Assembly (NCBI GenBank): GCA_940337035.1
Contig: CALNHX010001946.1
Coordinates: forward strand, 124,001-188,000
Reading direction: 5' to 3'
Length of the DNA stretch: 64,000 nucleotides
Source of the DNA: Agriotes lineatus
Lineage: Eukaryota > Arthropoda > Insecta > Coleoptera > Elateridae
The translations under genes were made by a program, and so were the position numbers. Numbering within the stretch: position 1 is the stretch's first letter; each line of letters begins with the position of its first letter. Of this stretch, positions 21,977 to 32,859 are shown one piece after another. The notes beneath the pieces are model-generated. The model saw only the letters and a list, made by a program, of their open reading frames with translations. It was not told the DNA's origin and searched no databases.

Positions 21977-22734
21977 TTAATTTTTCTGGCTGATTTCTGA
22001 GGCTTTCACGGCCATTGTCATTAAGTAATAAACGACTTCCGGGATTAGACCGTGTCATGATTGAGATCAAAGAACTCAACGTTTCGCCCACTTCTGTAAG
22101 GGGCAAAAGAGCACCGTAACTCAACGTGTGAACCACGTCAGAGGCGAAACTCGACTAATTATCGGAGGGAGAAAGACGAGAATTTATAGGCAAGCGCCGC
22201 GCCGTCGCGGTTCATCAAATGCCGTCGCGGTTCAGTGGCGGAGAGCGGGGGCTTAGGAATTAGCACTTTCCACATAGAAGGAAGGGGAAAGCCTTCGTCC
22301 CGATTGAGATTGTTAGGGTGTTTGTAAATCTCAATGGCTTCGTGAATATTTCTGCTAAAGACGAATGGGGGTTTGCAGATGATGGAAGTTTCATCAAAAA
22401 GGATCTTATGGCCAGTATCGCGTTGGTGTTCGGCGATGGCTGATGATGAAACTAGACCCGACTTCAAACAGCGCTGGTGCTCAGAGATGCAAGTTTTCAC
22501 TGAACGACCTGTTTCATCAATGTATACAGCAAGGGACTCTATAAACACCATTAGATGACATCGTGTTTAATTTATCTTTAGATGAAGGAAGAATCTGTGA
22601 GATTTTGCCCGGGGGTTTGAATACTGTTTTAATGTTTTGTTTTAGAAGAAAAAATGGGTGAAACGTTGAGTTCTTCGATCTCAATCATGACACGGTCCAA
22701 TCCCGGAAGTCGTTTGTTACTTAATTTTTCTGGC
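21977..22734 (-). mobile_element. Penelope-like element fragment with perfect 14-bp TSD
   Basis: TTAATTTTTCTGGC occurs at 21977-21990 and 22721-22734, flanking a 730-bp insert. Inside, 22019-22088 and 22653-22720 form a near-perfect inverted repeat of about 68 bp, as found in the partly inverted terminal repeats of Penelope-like elements. The insert encodes a GIY-YIG endonuclease remnant and sits in the gypsy integrase tail. Confidence 0.88.
22159..22551 (-). pseudogene. Penelope-like GIY-YIG endonuclease domain
   Basis: Upstream on the minus strand is FKPPGKISQILPSSKDKL and NGVYRVPC, the linker before the endonuclease. After a frame break it reads VYIDETGRSVKTCISEHQR, which matches the YIG-E-T-G-R-S...EH block of the GIY-YIG domain but with Asp in place of the second-half Gly. 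Then come HQRDTGHKILFDE and REAIEIYKHPNNLNRDEG-like text. The element is 5'-truncated, with no reverse transcriptase present, and is inactive. Confidence 0.87.
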
Positions 22735-23754
22735 CTTTCCAAGGTTGAACTATGTTTGGTGTTCCTATAGCTAATAAGAAATCTTGATATTGTGGTACTG
22801 ATTTTTTCATTTTTATTCTTGCGATCTTGCATTGCTGGTATAATCTTGTTCTTAAATGTCCTGATTGCGTACTTGTTAGGTAGTACGGAGGTGCTGTAAT
22901 ATGCTCGACTTTATCCCTTCTATAAAATTTCTCGATTTGGTGTGAAACCAACTGTCCATCATTGTCGCTTACTACTGTTTCTGGCAACCCAAAGCTTGTA
23001 AACGCATCCCTTAGCTTCAACTCCAGCTCGTCAGCTGCCATTGACTACCTCATAAACTTCCGGCCATTTTGAATAAGCATCGGTTAAATTAAGATGCATT
23101 TTTCCTTTTATCGATACTAAATAATCCATATGGACTCGACTCCATGGCTCCTTAGCTATTGGCCATGGCGTAATTGTCGCTCTTGGAGGATCGGGTTTAT
23201 TCTGTGCACGATTTGCACAGCTTTTCAAAATCTGCGTCTAACATCGGCCACCACAAGTAGGACCTTGCCCGCGATTTCATTCTGGCCATTTCAATATGTG
23301 GGCAATGAAGATCGGCCAGTAATATTTTTCTCAAGGTTTGGAGAACCACCACCCTAAATCCCCATAGCAACGGTTTTTTCCCAGGAAGGGTTTTACTTTC
23401 TTTGACTTCGTAAAATAAAGTAATCATGATTTTTTCGAACTCGAGATTTTTGCGGAAATATCCGTTTTCGTGTCTTCTGCTTGAGAAGAAGTAGTTTTCG
23501 AAGCGATATCAGCGTGTAAGTGTGTGCCTGTTAGTATGTGTGTGGTGACCACATCTCATTTTTAATATCCTTAAATAGTCTGCCTGCCGCTCCAATTCAT
23601 TGGTTAATTTCTCCGCACCCATAGAATCTCGCATCTCGGAAGGCAATTTTTGCACTATTACCAAAGAGCATAATTATGCTCTTTGCTATTACAATACTTC
23701 TTTCGCCTTTTAGTAAAGGAAAGCAAAAGGATTAAAGCATGGCACCTAGTTTTT

Positions 23755-24060
23755 ACTTCTCTCGTCTAATACACGCAGAGATTTCTTCAGATCTTCACGT
23801 TTCAGAGTCTCTAGATAACGAAAAACATGTTTTCGCAATTCCTTCTGTTTGTCTGTATGTCCGTCTGTCTGCCTACCTGTCTGTCCTGTTGGCGGTATAA
23901 CTCAAAAACTATTTGTTGGACGTAGACAATATTTTGCATGCGGATTATATTTCTATCTGGCTCGAAACCCAGAACAATTCGGTCAAATATATACAACGCG
24001 AACACCTTAAAAAATTAATTTTGCCTATTTTTGCTATAACTCAAAAAACTATAACACAAT
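23755..24060 (+). repeat. Foldback-repeat family, fragment 1
   Basis: ATCTTCACGTTTCAGAGTCT, then a GTCT/TGTC-rich stretch and ATAACTCAAAAACTAT, resembles 28494-28600 and 63031-63200. It is a diverged copy of the repeat that forms the large palindrome at the window end. Confidence 0.55.
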
Positions 24061-25240
24061 TCGTTAAAAACCCCTAACCACACAAATATTTAACAACCGC
24101 TAAATACGTATTTTGACAACTAAGCTGTCATCTTTAATAGCCTTGCAGAGAGAGACTAACCTGACAAAGTGGTCGAAGATATGCTCTTCACCTACTCACC
24201 AGTGAAAGAACTATTCATTAAATAAAAATAATATTTTGCACATAGCTCGCGTTTTTACCCTTGACGAAACACTTCATAAATTTTTGTTATGATGTTTTAA
24301 ACAATTTTAGTTTCAAAACGTCCACTTACACGGGAAGTTCCGAGTAAAGCCCTTTACTGATTTTACTCTAAATTGAAATGTATATTTTGAATTAAATATG
24401 TTGCCGCCTTTATGATACGAATACAGTTGAATACGGGACAATATGACTTTTCTTCGGGACGCGGGACATTTTGCGTAAATACGGTTGTGTCCCTTGAAAT
24501 ACGGGGCGGGTGGCAGCCCTGGCTACAGGCGTATTGGCATATACCTATAGCACGGTCTAGAATATCTTACACCGTGACCTATAGTTATATGCGTATTGAT
24601 AGTAGTAATATCAAAGAGTGTATAATTTAGTAATATCAATATTTAAATTCTTCAAAATGAACTAAGAAAGATTACCATCGCTGAAATCTACCATGTAACG
24701 ATCTAATTTTGAAGGTTTTTGCTTCAGTTTTTTATAAATATATGCTACACATCATAGAATACTGCTTTTATGAAGAGTTCTCTCATGTTCACATAAATCA
24801 TTTCCTCAAATTTTGACGAAAAGAAGACATATTTTCTGCAACATTGCCGAACTTCAAAAATCTGAATAGTTTTACAGTTGTCTTAAATGAAGTTAATTAA
24901 TCCACTAAATTCAACATTGAAATTTTTAAATATTTCCACTTAAAATTAATTATTAGTACATATAGTGCTACAGATCTACGGCAAATGACTTTATTTATAA
25001 GTTATAATTTAAACTTTATTTTCTACAAATAACAAAATGTTGCTGTAAACATTCAATGTGAAATTATTTTATGCACTTACACCTCTAACTTTTTATTTTT
25101 AATATTTTAAACTGTTTGGTAATTATTTAGGTTGTTTTGAATGTGATAAATTTTTTATCATATTGAAATTTGTGGTAATGCTCAGCGTATGATATCTGAA
25201 GTTTGGCAACACCGGCCATTGTGACGTACATCCTGTTAAA
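24061..25240. other. No feature seen
   Basis: AT-rich DNA between repeat debris and RpL41. No frame longer than about 70 codons has family features. The RpL41 promoter must lie near the right end. Confidence 0.4.
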
Positions 25241-25241
25241 C

Positions 25242-25252
25242 AGCCTTTCCGT
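25242..25252 (+). promoter_or_regulatory. Possible 5' TOP-like pyrimidine tract of RpL41
   Basis: GCCTTTCCGTAAGTGG lies about 105 bp before the RpL41 ATG. Ribosomal protein transcripts usually start in such a C/T tract. GTAAGT directly follows, so a 5' UTR intron is possible. The start site is inferred only from this pattern. Confidence 0.35.
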
Positions 25253-25352
25253 AAGTGGTTGCCGGATGGCGAACAGTTGCAGTTAAAAATCCTTGTATTT
25301 CTAAAACATCCGTGGTGGTAGGAAGTTATCCTCTACCTAAAACCCTAACAGG

Positions 25353-25364
25353 ATGAGAGCTAAG
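25353..25364 (+). CDS. RpL41: Ribosomal protein eL41, exon 1
   Basis: ATG AGA GCT AAG (Met-Arg-Ala-Lys) is followed by a GTAAGC donor at 25365. It joins in phase 0 to the exon at 25698 to give the universally conserved 25-residue eL41 of the large ribosomal subunit, which lies at the subunit interface. Four codons precede the 333-bp intron. Confidence 0.96.
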
Positions 25365-25697
25365 GTAAGCTGCATATATTGCGATTAATATACTTCATTT
25401 TAATTTTGAAAACGATAAGTTTTTGTACATGTTTATAACTTCAGGTTTTTGTGTAGGTTTGTTAATCAAACCAAAAATCCCATGTCAAAAACGTGTTGTT
25501 CTGTATTTCCATATCACTTATTTATATTATTCTTTTATAAGGCTAGCAAAGTCCAATGCAGTGTGTAAAATTAAGCGTTGCGAATTATCTAACCTTGACA
25601 AACGCATGGTTTCAATGTGACTGTCGGGAGTTGCCATAAACATGCATAATTGTCCTGTCTCACATAACCAGGCTGCTAATTTTTGTGTCTGTTGCAG

Positions 25698-25763
25698 TGG
25701 AGGAAGAAGCGTATGCGAAGGCTAAAGCGTAAACGCAGGAAGATGCGTGCGAGGTCTAAGTAG
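25698..25763 (+). CDS. RpL41: Ribosomal protein eL41, exon 2
   Basis: After the acceptor TCTGTTGCAG the frame reads WRKKRMRRLKRKRRKMRARS-K and stops with TAG at 25761-25763. With exon 1 this is the full 25-residue protein, almost entirely Arg and Lys, identical in plan to eL41 of other animals. Such a short protein is easily missed by automated annotation. A second GTAAGT (25779) lies in the 3' UTR, so a 3' UTR intron is possible. Confidence 0.97.
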   Translation, partial: WRKKRMRRLKRKRRKMRARSK

Positions 25764-25930
25764 ACATCTATCCTTTTGGGTAAGTTTTGCATGTACACAG
25801 ATCGCAGTGGCATTATCAGAATTCTTCTTTCAGATTCAAAATTTTTGGTTGAAGCTTGCAGATGCCAGAGTTTACAAATCCGAAATTTACTGTAACAATT
25901 TTATAAGTGTAATTCTTATTTCGACAGTAT

Positions 25931-25936
25931 AATAAA
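25931..25936 (+). terminator. Poly(A) signal of RpL41
   Basis: AATAAA 168 bp after the RpL41 stop, followed by ACGTTGAAAAAAATTGAG. Confidence 0.65.
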
Positions 25937-26411
25937 ACGTTGAAAAAAATTGAGAACTTGTTTTACTGTGGATTTTACATCTTCTGGAAGTGTGTATTGT
26001 GGTTTACTAATAATTGGACTACATAGTTGTACACTTCTAAAGCGAATTGGACGTCTAAGGGATATTATTTTCATGAAACTAGTAGATTGAAATATACTTA
26101 AATGTTTTTGCTGTAAGATTGAAATTGGTTTGTTGCAGTCTCTGATTTGTGGGTATTTAGATATTTAGTTGGAGGGTGAACTAAGTTAACATGTATGTTA
26201 GGCTTCAATGTGGACCTGTTTTGGTAACTCCACAAGTTACGTGTGTTGTACCTACCTCAAGACTTTAATGTTCATAGAAGAGCAACGTTAGTTACATCTT
26301 AATTTAATGTTGAATGGTCAGCTTGTTTAGTACTGATATAGTGGACTTCAGAAGTGCTGCCTATCCATAGATTCGAAGGGATGACTTGCTTATTGCAAGT
26401 TTGGCACTTTG

Positions 26412-26671
26412 CTACTGAGGTAGTTTAGATTAGATTTCACGACTGCCTTTTGCTGGCATGCGCACGTCAGCCCTGTGGGCTTTTTGTACTGTCGGGAGTT
26501 TTCAAGTCAGCAAGCCGACATCTGTATCTTTTACTAGACTTGCAATGTCCCCTACTAGCTTGCGGTTGTCAATAGAATTAAGGCTCCAATCGAGTTGGTG
26601 TCTTTTACGCTCTAATGCTGGGCATTCAAAGAGAATATAATAGGCTGTTTCATCATCCTACTGAGGTAGTT
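26412..26671 (-). mobile_element. 5'-truncated LINE 3' end with perfect 14-bp TSD
   Basis: CTACTGAGGTAGTT (26412-26425 and 26658-26671) flanks 232 bp. On the minus strand it encodes DDETAYYILFECPALERKR and then KLVGDIASLVK before a stop. This is the Cys-His region after the RNase H or reverse transcriptase of I/Jockey/R1-type LINEs. A 3' UTR follows, ending TAATCTAAACTACC. Confidence 0.88.
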
Positions 26672-28055
26672 ATTTGTGGGTGTTAATGTTAACATTCAAT
26701 TTTATTAACTACATAGCAATATATTTAAAAATTAGTATCCGACAAACAACTGCAAGTGTATCTGTATTAGAATTTAATGTGGTAATATTCAGTAGTATCC
26801 GTAGTACATTCTGTATATTCAAGTATTTCTGTCGTGAACGCTTGACGTTTTTCGAGAAATATCGAATTATACAGAATGCACGCGGGGAATATTGCAAGAC
26901 TATTCCCTGAAGAAATTTCATCCTTTATATACCACACTATTCATTTTTAACGAGTTTTCAAGTTTCTTTCTGAAATTTCCTATATACCTAGCTGGTTTGG
27001 TTTTCTTCCCGCAAATACCCGGGTATTGCACTTGTGCAAAATATTCGCTGTATTCGACTGATTGGTTCAAATTTTGAAAATTGATTGATGGGATTGGTTT
27101 ATATTATCTGAGGCGAATAGTCGGGAGTGATACCACAAGTAGTGGATGTTTTTGACAAATATTTTAGTTACCATGCGAATTGCATTTAAATTTCACGAAA
27201 CACCGGTCTACTGAATTGTGTGACAAACGACACTTGATACGGACTGGCCATTTTTTTAAATTGATTATGATTTTCATTTCTGAGAAAATGCCATATTTGT
27301 CCGTTTTGGTGCCACACCCACCATGACATTTAAATGACGGCGGCTGTAGAGACAAATACGTGTTTTAAAAATTATTTTTGAAATGCAGTATTAGTAGAAT
27401 AAGGCCCTATTGTTTAGAATTTAATGTAAATATGAATGGTATAATCTATTTACAGTGTCGTGTAGTTGCAACTTTGAGATTTATAGTTTTAATATTATTC
27501 TTGAGAGAGGTTTTGAGATCCAAGAATTCGTAGTTGAAGACAAAGTAATATTTTCAGGCAGGTATTTTTGGGATAGGTCATAGATTTGCTCTAAAATAGA
27601 TTTGGAAGATGTTACTAGGTGGTAATAGTAATGAAGTACCTATTTTATTCTGAATGCTATTGTAAGGTTGTAGTTTATGTGTAATTAACTGTTGCAAGAT
27701 TTTTAAAATTAAAATATAAAAGTTCTTTGTTTTATTGGACACCCATCTGTAAATTTAGTAATTAAAAATGTACCAAAGAAGGTAGAGGTACTGCAGTGTG
27801 CTTAATAGGTTTCGCCCAGAAGTTACTCACAAACAACTTTCTTCAAAATACAAACTACAAACAACTTCTTTCTTGCAGTTTTCGCTGTTTATATGTATTT
27901 AAATGAAAATGGAAATCGTTGGCAGGGACGTTGTTTAAGGATCAGTACCATAATTTAAATTTAGCTTTGAAACAATCTCCTTCATAAAACTTGACTTGAG
28001 GGACATTCATGATAGTATCTTCCCCAATTGGTATATTTGCATGTTGCAATACAAC
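26672..28055. other. No feature seen
   Basis: AT-rich intergenic DNA. Short frames show no family features; some poly(T) tracts only. Confidence 0.4.
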
Positions 28056-28057
28056 AC

Positions 28058-28500
28058 CTTTTATACGTGGATGGGCTAAAAAGTAATGCACACATGCTTG
28101 TAGAACACTAACATCCTTCCTTTATGCGCATGCCAAGTTTGAAGGAGTTTCGTTCACCAGTTCGTTTTTTAGTAGCGGAAGTATGGCGATGTGTTTTCGT
28201 GCAATGTCAATGTGACTTCAACAGCGCGTGGTTAAAGAATTTTTAACTGCTGAAAACGTGATTCCTACTGAGATTCATCGCTGTTTATGGTGATGATACT
28301 GTTGATAGGACTACTGTGAATCGATGGGTAATAAAATTTCGTGATTGCAATCCTGGGAAAGCCATAATTGATGATGAAAAACGCAGCGGACGTCCGACCA
28401 CTGCCACAGACGATGAACATCGCAAACCCGTCGCCAACTGCATCCAAAATGACCTGCAAATTACTCAAAAGCGCATTGCAAACTGGCTGTTACCCCAAAA
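28058..28500 (+). pseudogene. mariner transposase amino end, truncated
   Basis: The frames read QQRVVKEFLTAENVIPTEIH, and after a break TVNRWVIKFRDCNPGKAIID, then SGRPTTATDDEHRK. This is the HTH DNA-binding region of a mariner transposase. A terminal-repeat-like start (GGGCTAAAAAGTAATGCA) lies at about 28070. The coding part ends where the foldback repeat begins near 28494, so the catalytic domain is missing. Confidence 0.82.
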
Positions 28501-29045
28501 ATTCAAAATTGAGTTTTCAATAAATGTTCACGTTTCAGAGTCCTCATGTTTTTGTTGATTGGTCTGTCTGTCTGTCTGTGAAACTTCATATATAAGTTTT
28601 GTGTACTACCTAGATGCAACAGCAAGCTTTTGAAAACAAATCGCATAACCGGAAGTATGGTGTTTACTCTTGTGATTTTTCAGTTTTTTTTTCGATTTTT
28701 TCAAAAACGACTCGATATTTTCGATTTTTTCAAAAACGACTCGATATTTTCAAACTACATTTTTATTATATTTTTCATGTGTATTGATCTGAGATAGGTG
28801 ATTTTTCAATACCTTTTTGAATACCTCTAATAAAATGGGTTTCTTTTGTTTTTTTTTTTTTTAATTAACTCCTATTTTAAATAGAACACCCTTATATTAT
28901 TACATTTTTGAATTCAGCTTATAATTCTAGAGAAAATTTGTCTCTTGAACTAACGCTCTTATTTTGTGCCGTTTCTGTAGAATTTGTAATTTTTGAAAAT
29001 ATTTGACAAATGCTTAAAAATATTAAAAATCAAATTTTTGGCTAA
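28494..29045 (+). repeat. Foldback-repeat family, fragment 2 (one arm)
   Basis: This matches 63031-63648 along most of its length: CCCAAAAATTCAAAATTGAG, a (TCTG)n run, AACTTCATATATAAGTTTTG, CGCATAACCGGAAGTA, and the ending ATTTGACAAATGCTTAAAAA. It truncates the mariner on its left and abuts LINE A on its right. Confidence 0.85.
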
Positions 29046-29914
29046 TTCTGGATCTAGTCATGTGTAATGAAGAAAACCTAATTACTGATATAAAATATGG
29101 GGCACCAATTGGAAAAAGCGACCACGTTACACTCCAAGCATGTATCCAAACCACCGTTACTGATGATATTCTTAAGGCAACTGACACTGGAAGATTGACA
29201 ATACTCACCCTATTGGATTATAGCAAAGCATTCGACACGATTAACCACGATCTGTTGTTTGCAATACTTCAGTATGCAGGTTTTTCTCTAAATGCAATCG
29301 ATTTATTTAAAAGGTACTTTAATAAAAGAACTCAAAGTGTAAATGTGGACGGTAACCTTTCCTCAGCACGAACCATATTGCAAGGCGTGCCTCAAGGTTA
29401 GATTCTCGGCCCACTACTGTATACTTTATATACTTCAAAATTTTCTGAATTTGTTGAACATAGTAATATGCATATGTATGCTGATGACACACAGATTTAT
29501 GACTCATTTCTACCATCCGATTTTAACCAGGGAATGAAAGACATCTCTAGCGACTTGAATAAAATATTTGATTTGTCAAACAAACATTGTTTGCTTTTAA
29601 ACCCGTCGAAATCCTGTGTTCTTCTATTTGGCAGAAAAGTTGACTGCGAAAATGTAAAATCTTTAATTCAAATTACAATCAATGGGTCAGTAATACCACT
29701 AAAAGAAAATGCCAAAAACTTGGGCCTTATTTTGGACAATAGTTTTAGATACAGGACTCATATAAACAAATGTATCAAAAAGCATACCTGAAGCTAAAGC
29801 TACTGTATCCACATAGACTGTATCTACTTACAGATCAAAAGAAAATGCTGTGTGATGCTCTAGTGCTCTCTTAGTTCTCATATTGCTCAGAGATATACTC
29901 AACTTGCTTAGATT
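29046..29914 (+). pseudogene. LINE A part 1: endonuclease end plus reverse transcriptase
   Basis: VMCNEENLITDIKYGAPIGK followed by SDHV is the end of an APE-type endonuclease. It is fused by deletion to reverse transcriptase: LTLLDYSKAFDTINHDLL, LQGVPQG, then a stop in place of the expected Ser codon, ILGPLLYTLY, HMYADDTQIYDSF with YADD, and NLGLILDNSFRYRTHI. It breaks off at about 29914 in YCSEIYSTCLD. The sense resumes at 34136 (ERVQNACLRFI) and again at 37798. Confidence 0.83.
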
Positions 29915-30171
29915 ATTTATTTATTTATCACCCTAACAGCTTACGCTCATTACAAGGATGTAACTTAGAAATTAAACAATAACAAATTATCATAATTAGC
30001 CGTTAATACAAACATAAAATAATTAGGATTTCCTAAATAAACCAAATCAAGAGACCAAATTATTCTAAATCTAAATGGAAATAACTAAAATAACAATATT
30101 GTAATGCTAAGATCGTGTAGAAAAGGGGTTGCATAAAACAGCAGCACCCAAGAATATATATATATATATAG

Positions 30172-30812
30172 TACAGGGTGTTAATAAAAAAACTTTGCAC
30201 ACTTTAGCAGGTGATAGTAGAGATGAAAACAAGAAAAAAATTCTAATACACTTAGGTCCAATACTTCTTGGTTTTCGAGATATGGAATTTTTAAATTTTT
30301 ATTTACACCTCTTATGAATGCGATTTTTTTGTTTGGGGGTATTTTAAATTTTTATTTACACCTCTTATGAATGCGATTTTTTTGTTTGGGGGTACTTAAA
30401 AGATCTTGTTTACGCCACTGAAGTGAACACAGAAGATGAACTTTGGCAGCGAATTGTAGACGCCTGCCAACAACTAAGGACTCTAGGTGTTTACCATCAA
30501 GTGCGTGAGTCTCTTCGACGACGGCTGCAACTTTGTTTACAAGAGCAAGGACGACAGTTTGAACATCTTCTGCGATAACTTTAGAGTGCGCTAAGTGCGT
30601 TGTTTTTGTAAAAAAATGTTGATTGACATGTATTCTGCGATTGTTCGTTTTTCGCAGATAACGCGATATCGCATTCATAAGAGGTGTAAATAAAAATTCC
30701 ATATCTCGAAAACCAAGGAGTATTGGACTTAAGTGTATTAGAATTTTTTTCTTGTTTTCATCTCTACTATCACCTGCTAAAGTGTGTAAAGTTTTTTTAT
30801 TAACACCCTGTA
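30172..30812 (+). mobile_element. Tc1/mariner-like element with about 150-bp TIRs and TA TSD
   Basis: TA|CAGGGTGTTAATAAAAAAAC at the left and its complement plus TA at the right (30810-30812) bound a 637-bp element. Inverted similarity runs about 150 bp into each end. A 53-bp tandem duplication (30288-30394) lies in the left arm. The middle keeps the end of a transposase frame, so this is an internally deleted derivative. Confidence 0.82.
30401..30577 (+). pseudogene. Tc1/mariner-superfamily transposase carboxy end
   Basis: The frame DLVYATEVNTEDELWQRIVD, then RTLGVYHQVRESLRRRLQLC, ends FEHLLR and a stop. The pattern VY.T.V.TE..L..RI..AC...R..GV...VR.S..RR...C....G..FEHLL is the usual end of a group of insect Tc1/mariner-type transposases. 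All catalytic residues lie in the deleted part. Confidence 0.72.
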
Positions 30813-30980
30813 TATATAACCACCTAAAACTATAGTCTGTTTTTTTGCTTTATGATTCAGAGCAGGCCTTGCATTTATATTATTTTAGCAGTGTACAACA
30901 GTTTAGTTACAAAATATACCTATCTTCAAAATCAAGGTCCCCTAGATTGTCACGTTGACACTTCAATAACGTTTAATAAA

Positions 30981-31700
30981 ATGCCACGAAAAAGCAGTAT
31001 TAATAGTAAAACTAAAGTGGCTATAAAACGCTGTTTTGCTAATATAAAAGATATCAATGGTAAATTAAGTAAAACAGCCATCATTGGAAGAGTTGATTAA
31101 ATCTTTGATGTAAGTATTAATAATTAAACCATTTTAAAATTTCTTACAATTTGTTATTATGCTAGATTTTGAATGCAATTCTGTTTAATATTCTAAATGG
31201 AGCAAAATCACAACCCCAGCAACAACCTAATGACAATATGAAAAAGGAAAAAAAATTACTTGGGAGGACTATAGTTTCAGGGAGGATATTAACAAACTTT
31301 GGATTTTTTACTTTGGATAATTTATTGTGATGTGCAAGACAGGAACTAAATTATATCAGGACTCGTTCAAAATTATACTACTCATTAAAAAATATGGGAT
31401 ATAAATACAAAATTGTGAATGGAAGAAAATTGGTTTGTGAGAAGAATCATTTAATTTCAGCGAAGATTACTTCTTTAAAGAAATATTTACAATTTCTAAA
31501 TTCTAGTGAAAAATGTATGTTCCGATTTTTGGATGAAACTGGATATTTCGCAATGGAACCAGTCTGCATAGGTAGACCCACGACACAGACTTGAAAAGTA
31601 ATCCATCTAAAGTTAAGGCGGAGGGAAAGAGATACTATTTTGCATGCAGGATGCACATCAGGGTGTGACACTGTTTGACACGGACAATGGTATAGTTTGA
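30981..31700 (+). pseudogene. Tc1/mariner-superfamily transposase remnant
   Basis: The N-terminal frame MPRKSSINSKTKVAIKRCF stops at 31100. A second frame from 31394 reads MGYKYKIVNGRKLVCEKNH, then ISAKITSLKKYLQFLN and CMFRFLDETGYFA, where LDET is the first catalytic Asp. A third runs on LFCMQDAHQGVTLFDTDNG. The order and the LDET motif point to an IS630-Tc1 type DDE enzyme, but several breaks are present. Confidence 0.65.
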
Positions 31701-32176
31701 CCATTCAGATCTAGTTTTTTATTTTTAAGGTTATAATGTCAAATTTGTTTATTTCTATGCACTCTTCGTAGAAATGTATATAAGGCATCGCACAACCCTA
31801 CGATAATTATCAGGTACGTACTGCTTAATAAATGCAATAAGTGACGTTGAAAGAACATCGACATTATTAACCACTGCAATACCCTTCTGCTAAAGCGTTC
31901 TTCGAATGTGTGTATTTTTGTTTCCTGTTTGTGTTTTCCGTTTATTTTTTCAGTTTTAAATTTAATTGAGAACTGAATATTTTGGTGTTTAATTTGAAAA
32001 TGTGGTTAAATTTAAGATGTAACTTTTGCATTTTTTAACCAATACGTACCTGATAATTAACGTAGTATTGTGTGATGCTTTATATACATTTCCACGAAGA
32101 GTGCATAGAAATAAACAAATTTGACATTATAACCTTAAAAATAAAAAACGAGATTTGGCTGGTCAAACTATACTAT
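31688..32176. repeat. 489-bp foldback with about 135-bp arms
   Basis: The sequence around 31690-31823 (AGTTTGACCA, AAATTTGTTTATTTCTATGC, ATTATCAGGTACGTA) is inverted at 32043-32176 with few mismatches; the loop is about 220 bp. It sits inside the transposon at 30831-32600 and is younger than its transposase decay. Confidence 0.8.
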
Positions 32177-32859
32177 CATAAGTGTATGAACGGTGGCATT
32201 TTTTGGCAATGTTGAAAAAACAGTTAATCCCTCTTATACGTTTAGCATAAATAATAACTTCTACAACACAGATTTGCAAATAAAAGTCATCAGCAAGCTT
32301 TTAATAATATATTTTCACATTAGAACTTATAGAAATTTTATGGCGTTTCTGTACAGTTAGATAACAACCATGTTTAAATAAAATTTCTTAAAAAAAAAGC
32401 AATACCTTATTTAACGTCAGTGGTTCAGTAATAATTGTAGCTTTCATTATGTAGAATAGTGCTTATAAGATAACACACTGACAGTTGTAATAAGTTTTTG
32501 ACATTACTAGTGTTTTTTCTTTGTAACCAACTACCTACACTGTTACAAAAATGCAAAAGCAAAGCCTGCTCTGAATCATAAAGCAAAAAAACAGACTATA
32601 CATACAACTAGAACTTACATAAAACTACGAGGATCTCAGGTTCAGCATATAAGATGTATGTACATTGAATATTCATATTATGAATATGTACTTTAATGTA
32701 CTGTAGTGGGGTGCTAAATATTATTTTAATAATATTTGTAATATATCCTGATTTCCGAAATAAAAATGTTGTAGTTTACTGATAAGTCAATTTCTGGAAT
32801 CTTTAGTATTTCATTCAATAATCTTAGCATGCATAGATAAGGTATGAAAAAAGTGAAAT

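Larger units (their letters stand above)
21603..23427 (-). pseudogene. Ty3/gypsy integrase remnant, split by a Penelope-like element
   Basis: On the minus strand from 23427: an integrase zinc-binding block (H...H...LCKSC, with SYLWWPMLD). Next is the catalytic core WSRVHMDYLVSIKGK with DAYSKWPEV, then FGLPETVVSDN with the second catalytic Asp. RFLISYRNTKHSST follows before the insertion. After it come PEKLMLGRTRS and finally ELETGQFWKRHVNQM, the chromatin-proximal tail of a gypsy pol, ending at 21603. Frameshifts at about 23200, 23030 and 22740 kill it. Protease, reverse transcriptase and LTRs are not seen. Confidence 0.83.
30831..32600 (+). mobile_element. DNA transposon with 40-bp TIRs nested in LINE B
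   Basis: TATAGTCTGTTTTTTTGCTT followed by TATGATTCAGAGCAGG (30831-30866) is inverted at about 32565-32600 almost perfectly. TA dinucleotides flank both ends, as in Tc1/mariner. Inside are broken transposase frames (30981-31700) and a further foldback (31688-32176). Confidence 0.8.

Noticed and set aside
21991..22720. A complete hammerhead ribozyme in the Penelope-like ends
   Set aside because: A GGGCGAAACG motif is present, but the CTGATGA half of the core was not found by eye.
23850..23885. A CRISPR-like short repeat array
   Set aside because: It is a (GTCT/TGTC)n microsatellite, as at 28562 and 63113; there are no spacers, and the genome is eukaryotic.
25365..25697. A snoRNA in the RpL41 intron
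   Set aside because: Ribosomal protein introns often host snoRNAs, but I found no paired C/D boxes or H/ACA layout here.
30154..30170. (TA)n tract as a promoter TATA element
   Set aside because: It is a simple repeat next to a TA target site of a Tc1-like element, with no gene downstream.
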